Shown piece after piece: positions 42,102 to 50,108 of a stretch of DNA of 64,000 nucleotides (positions within the stretch are counted from its first letter, which is position 1; each line of letters opens with the position of its first letter). The notes beneath the pieces are model-generated. The model did not search any database. It was not told where the DNA came from and saw nothing but the letters and a program-made list of their open reading frames with translations. Position numbers and translations under genes: made by a program. This stretch comes from Sporolactobacillus laevolacticus DSM 442 (lineage in GTDB: Bacteria; Bacillota; Bacilli; Bacillales; Sporolactobacillaceae): assembly GCF_000497245.1 (NCBI RefSeq), contig NZ_AWTC01000006.1, positions 124,001-188,000 on the forward strand, given 5' to 3'.

Positions 42102-43544
42102 TTAATAATGCTGTGACTTTTGTTTGCTTCTTCCTCTGTAATTGTTGCTCTGGCGGTGATCGCGTTCACGAGAATGGTAATTACTCTTTCCTCTTCCGCC
42201 TTTTTGCGGACGTCCGGATCTTTTTACCATAAGCGGCGCTTCACGCGTCAGTCGAACCGGTGTTGTGTCAGGTTCTTTGGTCATGATTTTTAAAGCAGCG
42301 GCGACGAGTTCAACCGCATCATGATCGTCGAGTAATTGTTGCGCTTTAACTTCGTAGGCATGATAATTTCCGGATTCCAGCGTCTCCTTCAAATTATCAA
42401 CTGCCAATTTTTGTTGACCTGCCAGTGCTTCATCAAAGCTAGGAGCGTTGATCTGCTTCATTGGCTGCTTTGTCAACCGTTCGATTGAACGAAGGTGCGG
42501 AAATTCACTTGGCGTGATAAAAGTTAGTGCCATACCCGTTCTACCCGCACGTCCAGTACGGCCGATTCGGTGCACATAGCTTTCAGGATCCTGTGGCAGA
42601 TCAAAGTTATATACGTGTGTCACATTGCTGATGTCGAGACCGCGAGCGGCAACATCTGTTGCCACAAGCAATTTGACTTCATTTTGTTTGAAGCGGCGAA
42701 GAACAAGATCACGCTTGGACTGTGTCAAATCGCCATGAATGCCTTCCGCTTCGTAACCGCGTTTTTGCAACGCGCGCATTAGTTCGTCAACACGGCGCTT
42801 CGTTCTGCCGAATACAATTGCGCGTTCAGGTGATTGAATGTCAAGGAACCGGGTCAGCGCATCAAATTTTTCTAATTCTCTTACTTTGACATAGTTCTGT
42901 TCAATCAGTGATACCGTTAAGGTTTTTGCCTTGATTTGCACTTTCTTCGGTTCATTCATAAACTTTTCTGCGAGCAATTGAATCGGTTTCGGCATGGTCG
43001 CTGAGAAAAGAAGGGTTTGACGATTCTGCGGGGTGCTTTCAAGTATTTCATGAATATCGTCAATGAAACCCATGTTCAACATTTCATCTGCTTCATCCAA
43101 AACAATCATTTTGATCTGGTCCAAGCGAATGGTACGCCGTTTGATGTGATCGAGCAGGCGTCCAGGAGTCGCCGATATGATGCTCGGGCGCCTCTTTAAA
43201 TCGCGAATCTGTTTCTGAATGTCCTGGCCGCCATAGATAGCAACTGTTTTAACTTTTTTAAAGGAACCGAGAGCATTCAGTTCCTGTGCATTCTGTATGG
43301 CAAGTTCACGTGTAGGTGTAATGACTACACCTTGAATTTCCGATTCATGAGGGTCTGAAACCTCAATCATCGGTATACCGAAGGCAGTTGTTTTTCCTGT
43401 TCCGGTTTGGGCTTGGCCAATTAAGTCCACACCCGTTTTCGCAACCGGAATGGCTTGCTCTTGAATTGGGGTCATATCAACGAACCCCATCCGTTCGGTT
43501 GCCTTTTTAATTTCGTCGCTAATTTCGAGTTCTGCAAATTTCAT
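42102..43544 (-). CDS. cshA: DEAD-box RNA helicase, CshA type
   Basis: The 480-residue protein has a Q motif (GFVDMTPIQEQAIPV), motif I AQTGTGKTTAF, DEAD box VLDEADEMLNMGF, SAT motif LLFSATMP and motif VI HRIGRTGRAGRTG. The basic C-terminal tail is rich in Arg/Gly/Ser/Gln (from about 440). The tail and sequence match CshA, which unwinds structured RNA in ribosome assembly and the degradosome, notably in the cold. The leader carries a GC-rich hairpin. Confidence 0.92.
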   Translation of the reverse strand: MKFAELEISDEIKKATERMGFVDMTPIQEQAIPVAKTGVDLIGQAQTGTGKTTAFGIPMIEVSDPHESEIQGVVITPTRELAIQNAQELNALGSFKKVKTVAIYGGQDIQKQIRDLKRRPSIISATPGRLLDHIKRRTIRLDQIKMIVLDEADEMLNMGFIDDIHEILESTPQNRQTLLFSATMPKPIQLLAEKFMNEPKKVQIKAKTLTVSLIEQNYVKVRELEKFDALTRFLDIQSPERAIVFGRTKRRVDELMRALQKRGYEAEGIHGDLTQSKRDLVLRRFKQNEVKLLVATDVAARGLDISNVTHVYNFDLPQDPESYVHRIGRTGRAGRTGMALTFITPSEFPHLRSIERLTKQPMKQINAPSFDEALAGQQKLAVDNLKETLESGNYHAYEVKAQQLLDDHDAVELVAAALKIMTKEPDTTPVRLTREAPLMVKRSGRPQKGGRGKSNYHSRERDHRQSNNYRGRSKQKSQHY

Positions 43545-43593
43545 TAAGCTATACTATCTCCTTTTTCATGTTCAGTTTGATCAAACAAATGAT

Positions 43594-43626
43594 TAGGCAT
43601 TCCCCGCGACGGACGGAAAATGCCTA
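43594..43626 (-). repeat. Hairpin in the cshA leader
   Basis: TAGGCATT / AATGCCTA with a GC-rich 17-base loop, about 50 bases upstream of the start. Possibly relevant to cold or feedback control; not a recognised element. Confidence 0.5.
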
Positions 43627-43894
43627 CTAAACATTGAACGAGACATCATCGTTGTTTTCAAAAGTAAACCTCTTCCATCCCTTTAATTACCTAAACACAT
43701 AATTTCACCATAACATGTACGGACATGAAATGCAATGGAAGCGACATTTAAATCAAGATTGAAACATTTTTAAACGGGCAATACTCACGATTATTCACAT
43801 TCATTTCATATGAATTGGGTTTAAAGTGTAACACATTAGCCTAAAAGTGTGATAACATTCAAGTATAATGAACGAGGAACGAGGGAAATTAGAC

Positions 43895-45367
43895 ATGACT
43901 GAAACCACAAAAGAGCCAGTACTTATTTTTCTGTTCGGAGCAACTGGGGATCTCGCCCGAAGGAAACTCTATTCCGCTCTTTATCGGTTATACAAGAAAG
44001 ATCAGGATTTTGCAGTAATTGGACTTGCGCGCCGCGCGCATACAGATGCAACGTTTCGTGACTTAATTAATGATTCGTTGCCGTCTGAAGCCGGACAACG
44101 CAAGCATTTTCTGGAACGATTCTACTATCGCCGTCTTGATATTACGCGGCCTGAAAGTTTCGTTCAGTTGAAAAATTTTAGTGATGAACTCGATGAACGC
44201 TACCAATTACATGGAAATAGAATTTTCTACTTATCGCTTGCGCCCGCCCACTTTGGCTTGGCGGCAAAGCATCTAAAAGAGTCCGGCTTGGCAACGACAC
44301 CAGGCTGGAAACGACTGATAATTGAAAAACCGTTTGGCCATGATCTACAATCTTCTAAAGAATTGAATGAAAGTTTGCTGCATGCATTTAATGAAAATGA
44401 GATCTATCGTATTGATCACTATCTTGGAAAAGAAATGGTTCAAAACATTGAAGTTCTTCGTTTTGCAAATCCAATATTTGAAGCAGTCTGGAATCGGCGC
44501 TATATCTCAAATGTGCAAATCACGCTAAGTGAAACGCTCGGTGTTGGGGAACGCGCCAATTATTATGACCAGACCGGTGCACTGCTTGATATGGTACAGA
44601 ACCATATTATGCAGCTTCTGACACTGGTCGCAATGGAGCCGCCTACTCGATTAGAGACGGATGATGTTCGATACGAGAAGGTTAAGGTACTTAAAGCGGT
44701 CCGTCCAATGAACGAGAATAATGTTGTCGAACAAATCGTACGTGGACAGTATACCCGAGGAATGACTCCGGAACGCAAGAAATTGCGTGGTTATCTTGAT
44801 GAAGAAAACATAAGCAGCGCTTCTGATACAGAAACCTTCGTTGCCGCCCGTTTCCTAATCGATAATTATCGCTGGTCAGGAGTACCCTTCTATGTACGAA
44901 CTGGGAAACGGATGGCGGAAAAATCAACTCAGATTGTCATTCAATTTAAGAAATTGCCGAAAAATCCGTATTTCCATAACGTTAATCATGTCGGCCCTAA
45001 CCTGCTGGTCATTTACATCTCGCCCGACGAAGGGCTTTCCCTTAAACTGAACGTTAAAGAAACCGGAGAAACAGGAAATACGATTCCAATCTCTATGAAA
45101 TTTCGCAATAATGAACTCGCAATGGAAAATATGCAAGATGCCTATGAACGGCTCATGGCTGACTGTATTAAAGGCGATTCAACCAATTTTACACGTTGGG
45201 ATGAAGTCGCTTATTCATGGGAAATCGTAGATTCCATTGTCGATTCATGGAAAAAACGTCGTGTTCCTGTTGACTACTATGAAGCAGGAACAATGGGGCC
45301 AACTTCCTCTGATGAACTATTAGAAAAATATGGTCATCGATGGTGGCCGCTCATGCATATGGAATAA
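43895..45367 (+). CDS. zwf: Glucose-6-phosphate 1-dehydrogenase
   Basis: First step of the oxidative pentose phosphate pathway, producing NADPH. The 490-residue protein has the nucleotide site FLFGATGDLARRKLYSALY and the active-site signature RIDHYLGKEMVQN. The start at 43895 (MTETTKEP) has GAGGG ten bases upstream; an ATG at 43868 is possible but has no site. It is monocistronic and ends in a very strong terminator. Confidence 0.96.
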   Translation: MTETTKEPVLIFLFGATGDLARRKLYSALYRLYKKDQDFAVIGLARRAHTDATFRDLINDSLPSEAGQRKHFLERFYYRRLDITRPESFVQLKNFSDELDERYQLHGNRIFYLSLAPAHFGLAAKHLKESGLATTPGWKRLIIEKPFGHDLQSSKELNESLLHAFNENEIYRIDHYLGKEMVQNIEVLRFANPIFEAVWNRRYISNVQITLSETLGVGERANYYDQTGALLDMVQNHIMQLLTLVAMEPPTRLETDDVRYEKVKVLKAVRPMNENNVVEQIVRGQYTRGMTPERKKLRGYLDEENISSASDTETFVAARFLIDNYRWSGVPFYVRTGKRMAEKSTQIVIQFKKLPKNPYFHNVNHVGPNLLVIYISPDEGLSLKLNVKETGETGNTIPISMKFRNNELAMENMQDAYERLMADCIKGDSTNFTRWDEVAYSWEIVDSIVDSWKKRRVPVDYYEAGTMGPTSSDELLEKYGHRWWPLMHME

Positions 45368-45378
45368 CAGTATGTAAT

Positions 45379-45422
45379 AAAAAAGACGCGTTTCGGTATT
45401 TTTTACGAAACGCGTCTTTTTT
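45379..45422. terminator. Bidirectional terminator between zwf and dat
   Basis: Perfect 17-bp stem, core AAAGACGCGTTTCG / CGAAACGCGTCTTT, with A and T tracts on its two sides. Confidence 0.93.
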
Positions 45423-45460
45423 TAATTGAATTATGTCAAATATAAATAAAGAAATTTATC

Positions 45461-46318
45461 TTACGAGAGAGAGACAGTCCTAATCCGTTCAACTTCCGCA
45501 TCAAATGCTTTAATCAACTTCTTTGTGACTGGGCCCTGCTCACCATCAGCTACCACTTGCTGTTCAATCTGAAGTACCGGATTGACTTCATTGCTTGTGC
45601 CTGTAATGAATACTTCATCCGCATTAACCAATTCATCAACAGTAAATTCGCGCTCGACAAAGGGAATACCGAGCTGTTTCGCTAGATCAAGTACAAACAA
45701 ACGTGTGATACCATTCAAGATAAAATGATCCGCCGGATGGGTAATCAATTGTCCGTTCTTAACGATAAACGCATTACTTGATGATCCTTCTGTTACGGTA
45801 TTTCCTCGGTGAAGGATGGCTTCTCCTGAACCCTCAACATGCGCTTTCTGTTTCGCAAGCACATTACCAAGCAGATTTAGCGTTTTGATGTCACAGCGCA
45901 GCCAGCGAATATCTTCGGCAAGACTTGCCTTAATGCCCTTTGGCCGTTTGGAAAGATCGCGCGTATGATTTGAAACCGATCCAGTGATCACAGATGAAAC
46001 ATGATCTGGAAAGAAATGCTGACGCGGAGCCGCTCCTCGTGTGATCTGAAAATAAACCACACCATCCTTCAACTGGTTTATTTCAATGAGTTTCTTTATA
46101 TTTTCTGTGATGTGCGCGACGCTGTATGGCAATGTAAGACTTAATTCTCTCGCGCTCCGTTCCAAGCGTTTCATATGCGGTTCTAAGAGGAAAATCTGGC
46201 CGCTGTACACCATCATTGCCTCATAGATACCGTCACCGAACTGATATCCTCTGTCTTCAATATCAACTTTCGCTTGTTCTCGATCAATAAATTGATCCTG
46301 ATATAGAATCGTTGCCAC
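45461..46318 (-). CDS. dat: D-amino-acid (D-alanine) aminotransferase
   Basis: Class IV PLP aminotransferase that makes D-Glu or D-Ala for the cell wall. The PLP lysine lies in DIKTLNLLGNVLAKQKAH. The signature EGSSSNAFIVKNGQL and N-terminal DRGYQFGDGIYEAM are typical of Dat. The best start is a GTG at 46318 (VATILYQDQF) with GAGGGGG upstream, giving 285 residues like known Dat. The longer frame to 46378 is probably leader. Confidence 0.92.
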   Translation of the reverse strand: MATILYQDQFIDREQAKVDIEDRGYQFGDGIYEAMMVYSGQIFLLEPHMKRLERSARELSLTLPYSVAHITENIKKLIEINQLKDGVVYFQITRGAAPRQHFFPDHVSSVITGSVSNHTRDLSKRPKGIKASLAEDIRWLRCDIKTLNLLGNVLAKQKAHVEGSGEAILHRGNTVTEGSSSNAFIVKNGQLITHPADHFILNGITRLFVLDLAKQLGIPFVEREFTVDELVNADEVFITGTSNEVNPVLQIEQQVVADGEQGPVTKKLIKAFDAEVERIRTVSLS

Positions 46319-46414
46319 TGCCGTTTCCCCCTCAACATGTTTATTTCTGATTATATTCTTGAACGACAAAACCGACAATAGTCTGCATCCGGAATGGGTA
46401 AAAAGACATTAAAA

Positions 46415-47185
46415 TTACCTTTGGACACTCGACCTGCTTTTTTTCAAATAGTCAAGCAATCGGCCGGACATTTTTGCGTAACCTTGTTTATTCGGATGAA
46501 AATGATCCTTGTAAAGTAATTGATCCGTCTTTCCTTTAAACAAGTCACTGGTCGGAATAAAAGAAATTGCTGTATATTTTTTTGTAATCGTCGTACTGTT
46601 CGCATTCCATCGATTTAGAATCGGAACGAAATCTTTATTTGCCTTACCGAGGTAATCTTCAAAAGGATTATAGAGACCAAAGTAATAGATATGTGCATTC
46701 GGATTCAACCGTCGTACTTCAGCAAATACTTGATTCAAATTTACGGAAAAAATCTTTTGTTGTGTGGAGAAGTCACTGGCGTGTAGATCTAGAAAATGCT
46801 TTTTAAAAACATGAACAAGATCATTCCCGCCGATGGTCAAGAAAATAGTATTTGATTTTTTAACGGCTTGAATGATCTCAGGCCGCTTTAATTTCTTTAA
46901 TAAATCTGTAGAAGTGTCACCACGATGTCCGAAATCCTGAATCGATACCTTTTTCACCAGCGTCTCTTTTTTTAGAATCTTAGTTGTGACTCCAACATAA
47001 CCTTGATTATCGAGATCACCAACTCCTTCAGTTAGTGAATCTCCCAAAGCGACGATGTTATAACTCACCTTTTCCGGCTTTTTATGAGGCACCGGACGCT
47101 TTTCAACAAAAAAATAAAACAGGCATGCAGCTAGGATACCTGCCGCAAGTATTACCAGAAGACTAATAATGATTCTCTTTTTAAT
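46415..47185 (-). CDS. SGNH/GDSL lipoprotein hydrolase with apparent ATT start
   Basis: YpmR-like SGNH hydrolase. Block I is NIVALGDSLTEGVGD, block III TIFLTIGGNDLVHV, and block V DHFHPNKQGYAKM. A GTG at 47092 starts right at the enzyme domain. The frame continues upstream through a basic start, a hydrophobic segment and a lipobox (KKRIIISLLVILAAGILAAC). The only codon with a ribosome site (GAGGGG, nine bases) at its head is ATT at 47185, so AUU initiation is proposed. The alternative is a mutated start codon. Confidence 0.8.
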   Translation of the reverse strand: MKKRIIISLLVILAAGILAACLFYFFVEKRPVPHKKPEKVSYNIVALGDSLTEGVGDLDNQGYVGVTTKILKKETLVKKVSIQDFGHRGDTSTDLLKKLKRPEIIQAVKKSNTIFLTIGGNDLVHVFKKHFLDLHASDFSTQQKIFSVNLNQVFAEVRRLNPNAHIYYFGLYNPFEDYLGKANKDFVPILNRWNANSTTITKKYTAISFIPTSDLFKGKTDQLLYKDHFHPNKQGYAKMSGRLLDYLKKSRSSVQR

Positions 47186-47211
47186 GACCCTGCACCCCTC
47201 TTGCCCTTACT

Positions 47212-47748
47212 TCAAGCGCCGTACCACCATTGCAGCGCGAGTTGCTCAATTCGTTTGCACGCTTCATTCTTTCCTTCACAATAGCTCTCACTATCATACC
47301 GAAATTGTTCCGCCAGCGTCTGTTTCAATTGACTGTAAAATACGGCGTCATCCTCGTGCGCCTTAAGATAATCACGGAACGCTAAATGACGCACGACGTC
47401 TTCAGATCCGGTTTCAAAAATATGCAAATGAACAAGATGATTTGCCAACCCATCAGTTTTAACAAAATAGCGGCGGCCTTTTATTCCATATTCTCCTAGT
47501 GCCTCATAACCTATCATTGATAGTTTTTCATTATAATCGTCGATCGTGTCCAGTTCGTTAACTTCCGCAACGATATCAATCGTAGGTTTTGCCGAAATTC
47601 CGGGTATTGCCGTACTCCCCGCATGATGAATGGCAGACAAAACAGGCTTAAGCACTTGAATAATTCTAGCAGCTTCCTTCTTATAGGTCATCGGCCACTC
47701 CTCATCATACGGGACAACATTAATTTCCCTCTGAGCCAATTCATTCAC
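47212..47748 (-). CDS. GrpB family (UPF0157) protein
   Basis: The 178-residue nucleotidyltransferase-fold protein has IHHAGSTAIPGISAKPTIDI and the C-terminal YCEGKNEACKRIEQLALQWW typical of the GrpB family. It is frequently annotated near dephospho-CoA kinase or as a fused domain, but its activity is unclear. AAGAGGTGA precedes the ATG. Confidence 0.88.
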   Translation of the reverse strand: MNELAQREINVVPYDEEWPMTYKKEAARIIQVLKPVLSAIHHAGSTAIPGISAKPTIDIVAEVNELDTIDDYNEKLSMIGYEALGEYGIKGRRYFVKTDGLANHLVHLHIFETGSEDVVRHLAFRDYLKAHEDDAVFYSQLKQTLAEQFRYDSESYCEGKNEACKRIEQLALQWWYGA

Positions 47749-47815
47749 CTCTTACGCATACTCGAACTGTCCTCATTTTAACATAGGCTACTAGAGTGAT
47801 AAACGCTGGCAACAA

Positions 47816-47840
47816 AAAAACAGCGTTATTTCGCTGTTTT
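47816..47840 (-). terminator. Terminator of the FbpB-like gene
   Basis: AAAACAGCG / CGCTGTTTT with a 6-base loop; T7 on the minus strand. Confidence 0.8.
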
Positions 47841-47898
47841 CTTAAGGACCGCTATGTCGGAAATTATCTCAAGCTACCTCGATATTTGGTTCGTTTAC

Positions 47899-48018
47899 TT
47901 ATTTCATAGCATGCCTATTATCAATTTTCACTTCAATTTTTTCCAAAGCTTTTTCATTTTGAAGAATTTCCGTCTTATTTTTTAGGATTAATTCCTTAAT
48001 ACTGCCTCGTTTTCGCAT
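47899..48018 (-). CDS. FbpB-family small basic protein
   Basis: 39 residues: MRKRGSIKELILKNKTEILQ followed by NEKALEKIEVKIDNRHAMK. Pattern and size match the Fur-regulated basic protein FbpB family, which acts with the sRNA FsrA in iron sparing in B. subtilis. GGTGG seven bases upstream of the ATG and a terminator downstream support it. I see no clear Fur box upstream, so iron control is uncertain. Confidence 0.7.
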   Translation of the reverse strand: MRKRGSIKELILKNKTEILQNEKALEKIEVKIDNRHAMK

Positions 48019-48218
48019 TAACGTCCCACCTTTCTCTTTATCTTCCAATACGGTTAGTGTACATGATTGGGTTAAATTAGCCCAAATTGTGTGAATGTTT
48101 CTTCATATTTGTATGATTCCCCATTATCAGCTTTTAAAACCCTTTCATCGGCATTTTGTTCATCGCTTGATCAATCTGCTACAATAGAGAAGTTATATGA
48201 AGCGTAGGGGGTTTTTTT

Positions 48219-49592
48219 ATGGATAAACAAGTGGTTGAAACGTTGAAGAAAAATCGCGATCAGTATTTAAAACAAATGATCGAATTTCTCTCCATTCCAA
48301 GTATTAGCTCAGATTCAACGCGAAAAGCTGATGTGAGAAAAGCTGCTGAATGGCTCGCGGAAGACCTGCAAAAAGGCGGATTGGAAAACGTACAGATCTT
48401 GGAGACGGAAGGCCATCCGGTCGTTTATGCAGATTATCTGAAAGCAGCTGGAAAGCCTACAGTATTATGCTATGGCCATTACGATGTCCAGCCCGTTGAT
48501 CCGATTGACAAATGGAATACAGATCCCTTTAAACCTGTTATTAAAGATGACATTATTTTCGGGCGTGGAACAAGTGACGATAAGGGACAGGTTTTTATGC
48601 TCGCAAAAATGGCGGAAGCTATTCTTGAAGCAAAAGGAGAGCTGCCGGTAAATATCAAATTCTGCTTTGAAGGTGAGGAAGAAATCGGAAGCGCTCATTT
48701 GGATGCATTCGTAGATGCCCATCTGGATCTGTTAAAAGCTGATGTATTGCTCGTTTCAGATACGACCATGCTTAGCATGGATCAGCCTGCAGTCAGCTAC
48801 GCACTTCGCGGACTCTGCGGTCTTGAAGTTCGGCTTCAGGGCACGAAAGGAGACCTCCACTCAGGTGTTTATGGCGGAGCAGTACAAAACACACTACATG
48901 CCATGGTGGAATTACTTTCAACGCTCCATGATACTAAAGGGCATGTTACAGTGGATGGATTCTATGATCAAGTTAAGCCGTTAACAGATGAAGAGCGAAA
49001 AACATGCGAAGAACTTTCAAATGATGAAGCTCTGAAAAAAGAACTTGATGTCGACACACTTTACGGTGAAGAAGGTTATTCAACTGTCGCACGTATCTGG
49101 TCTCGCCCGACACTTGAACTCAACGGAGTTTTTGGCGGTTTCCAAGGCGAAGGGTTGAAAACCGTCATTCCATCGACGGCTACTGCGAAAATTACATGCC
49201 GTCTTGTTCCTGACCAAGATCCCGCTATCATTGGTGCGCTGCTTAAGAAACATCTACGCGCTCATTTGCCAGCTGGAGTAAAACTCGATGTTGAACTGAT
49301 GGATCACGCGGAACCATTCAGCATGCCGGTTGACCATCCGGCGTTGAAAGCTGCACATAACGCCTTAGAAGAAGCTTTCAATACAAAAGCCATCCTCTCC
49401 CGTCAAGGCGGATCGGTACCGATTGTTAACACGTTCCACGACAAGCTTGGACTGGCACCGATTCTAATGGGCTTTGGTCTGGATAGCGAAAATTTCCATG
49501 CGCCAAACGAACATTTCCATCTTCGTAACTTCGACCGCGGCATGTTAGCGCTCACCGCATTTCTGTTTGATTTACCAGAACAAATGAAATAA
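48219..49592 (+). CDS. M20-family dipeptidase
   Basis: Zinc metallopeptidase of 457 residues. Metal and catalytic motifs are CYGHYDVQPVDP, FGRGTSDDKGQ, and FCFEGEEEIGSAHLDAF, with the dimerisation lid GLEVRLQGTKGDLHSGVYGG. The HAPNEHFHLRNFDRGM C-terminal motif is typical of the CNDP/DapE-like dipeptidase branch. It is cytosolic, with no signal peptide, and probably hydrolyses dipeptides. The ATG follows TAGGGGG. Confidence 0.9.
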   Translation: MDKQVVETLKKNRDQYLKQMIEFLSIPSISSDSTRKADVRKAAEWLAEDLQKGGLENVQILETEGHPVVYADYLKAAGKPTVLCYGHYDVQPVDPIDKWNTDPFKPVIKDDIIFGRGTSDDKGQVFMLAKMAEAILEAKGELPVNIKFCFEGEEEIGSAHLDAFVDAHLDLLKADVLLVSDTTMLSMDQPAVSYALRGLCGLEVRLQGTKGDLHSGVYGGAVQNTLHAMVELLSTLHDTKGHVTVDGFYDQVKPLTDEERKTCEELSNDEALKKELDVDTLYGEEGYSTVARIWSRPTLELNGVFGGFQGEGLKTVIPSTATAKITCRLVPDQDPAIIGALLKKHLRAHLPAGVKLDVELMDHAEPFSMPVDHPALKAAHNALEEAFNTKAILSRQGGSVPIVNTFHDKLGLAPILMGFGLDSENFHAPNEHFHLRNFDRGMLALTAFLFDLPEQMK

Positions 49593-49617
49593 AAAACACA
49601 AAAATTTGTATGGAGCC

Positions 49618-49833
49618 TGTTCGAAAAGCAGGACAAAAAGGGCCAAGAAGGTCAAGAAGGTCAAGAAAACGCTGCTTTGAGCACCGGAGCGTATGAATAT
49701 AATACGTGAGGAACGGAAAAGCAAGTTGACGCAGAGAACTTCCGCAGGATGCGGTGACTTCTGCGTTATGCACAGGACGTGCATGAATTTAGCAGAAGAT
49801 CCGTTTTTACCTTTTTCCCGGACTTTTCGAACA
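49618..49833. mobile_element. MITE-like element with 11-bp terminal inverted repeats
   Basis: A 216-base non-coding unit bounded by TGTTCGAAAAG and its exact inverse CTTTTCGAACA. Inside are a GGTCAAGAA tandem motif, and palindromic words GGAGCGTATG...ATACGTGAGG and GTGCA...TGCAC. It encodes no convincing protein. It probably depends on a transposase elsewhere or is a structured dispersed repeat; copy number must be checked in the genome. Confidence 0.6.
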
Positions 49834-49846
49834 CCCTCATGTAGCT

Positions 49847-49886
49847 AAAGAGGCTGTCCTTCTTATCAAAGGACAACCTCTTTTTT
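49847..49886 (+). terminator. Terminator downstream of the dipeptidase gene
   Basis: AAAGAGG-TGTCCTT / AAGGACA-CCTCTTT with T6. The stretch 49887-50108 holds no gene. Confidence 0.88.
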
Positions 49887-50108
49887 AGGTTGAAGAAGCC
49901 ATATGAAGTTTGTTCATCCAAGTCGAATCTTTCTCATCCAGAGCCTCTTTTTAATAAAAGAACTTAGGGAATACAATGGATTGATGCACTAACCTTTCCA
50001 ATGGAACCCTCTCCTCCGAAAAACAATCCGAATGTCTGAAGGCACTAAATGATCTCCTTCGTTGATTATCATGCTCAGTTTTTCATTAATCATACATCAT
50101 GCAGAATA

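Noticed and set aside
49552-49784. Two minus-strand frames of about 70 codons
   Set aside because: They are translations of the MITE-like element and overlap the dipeptidase 3' end.
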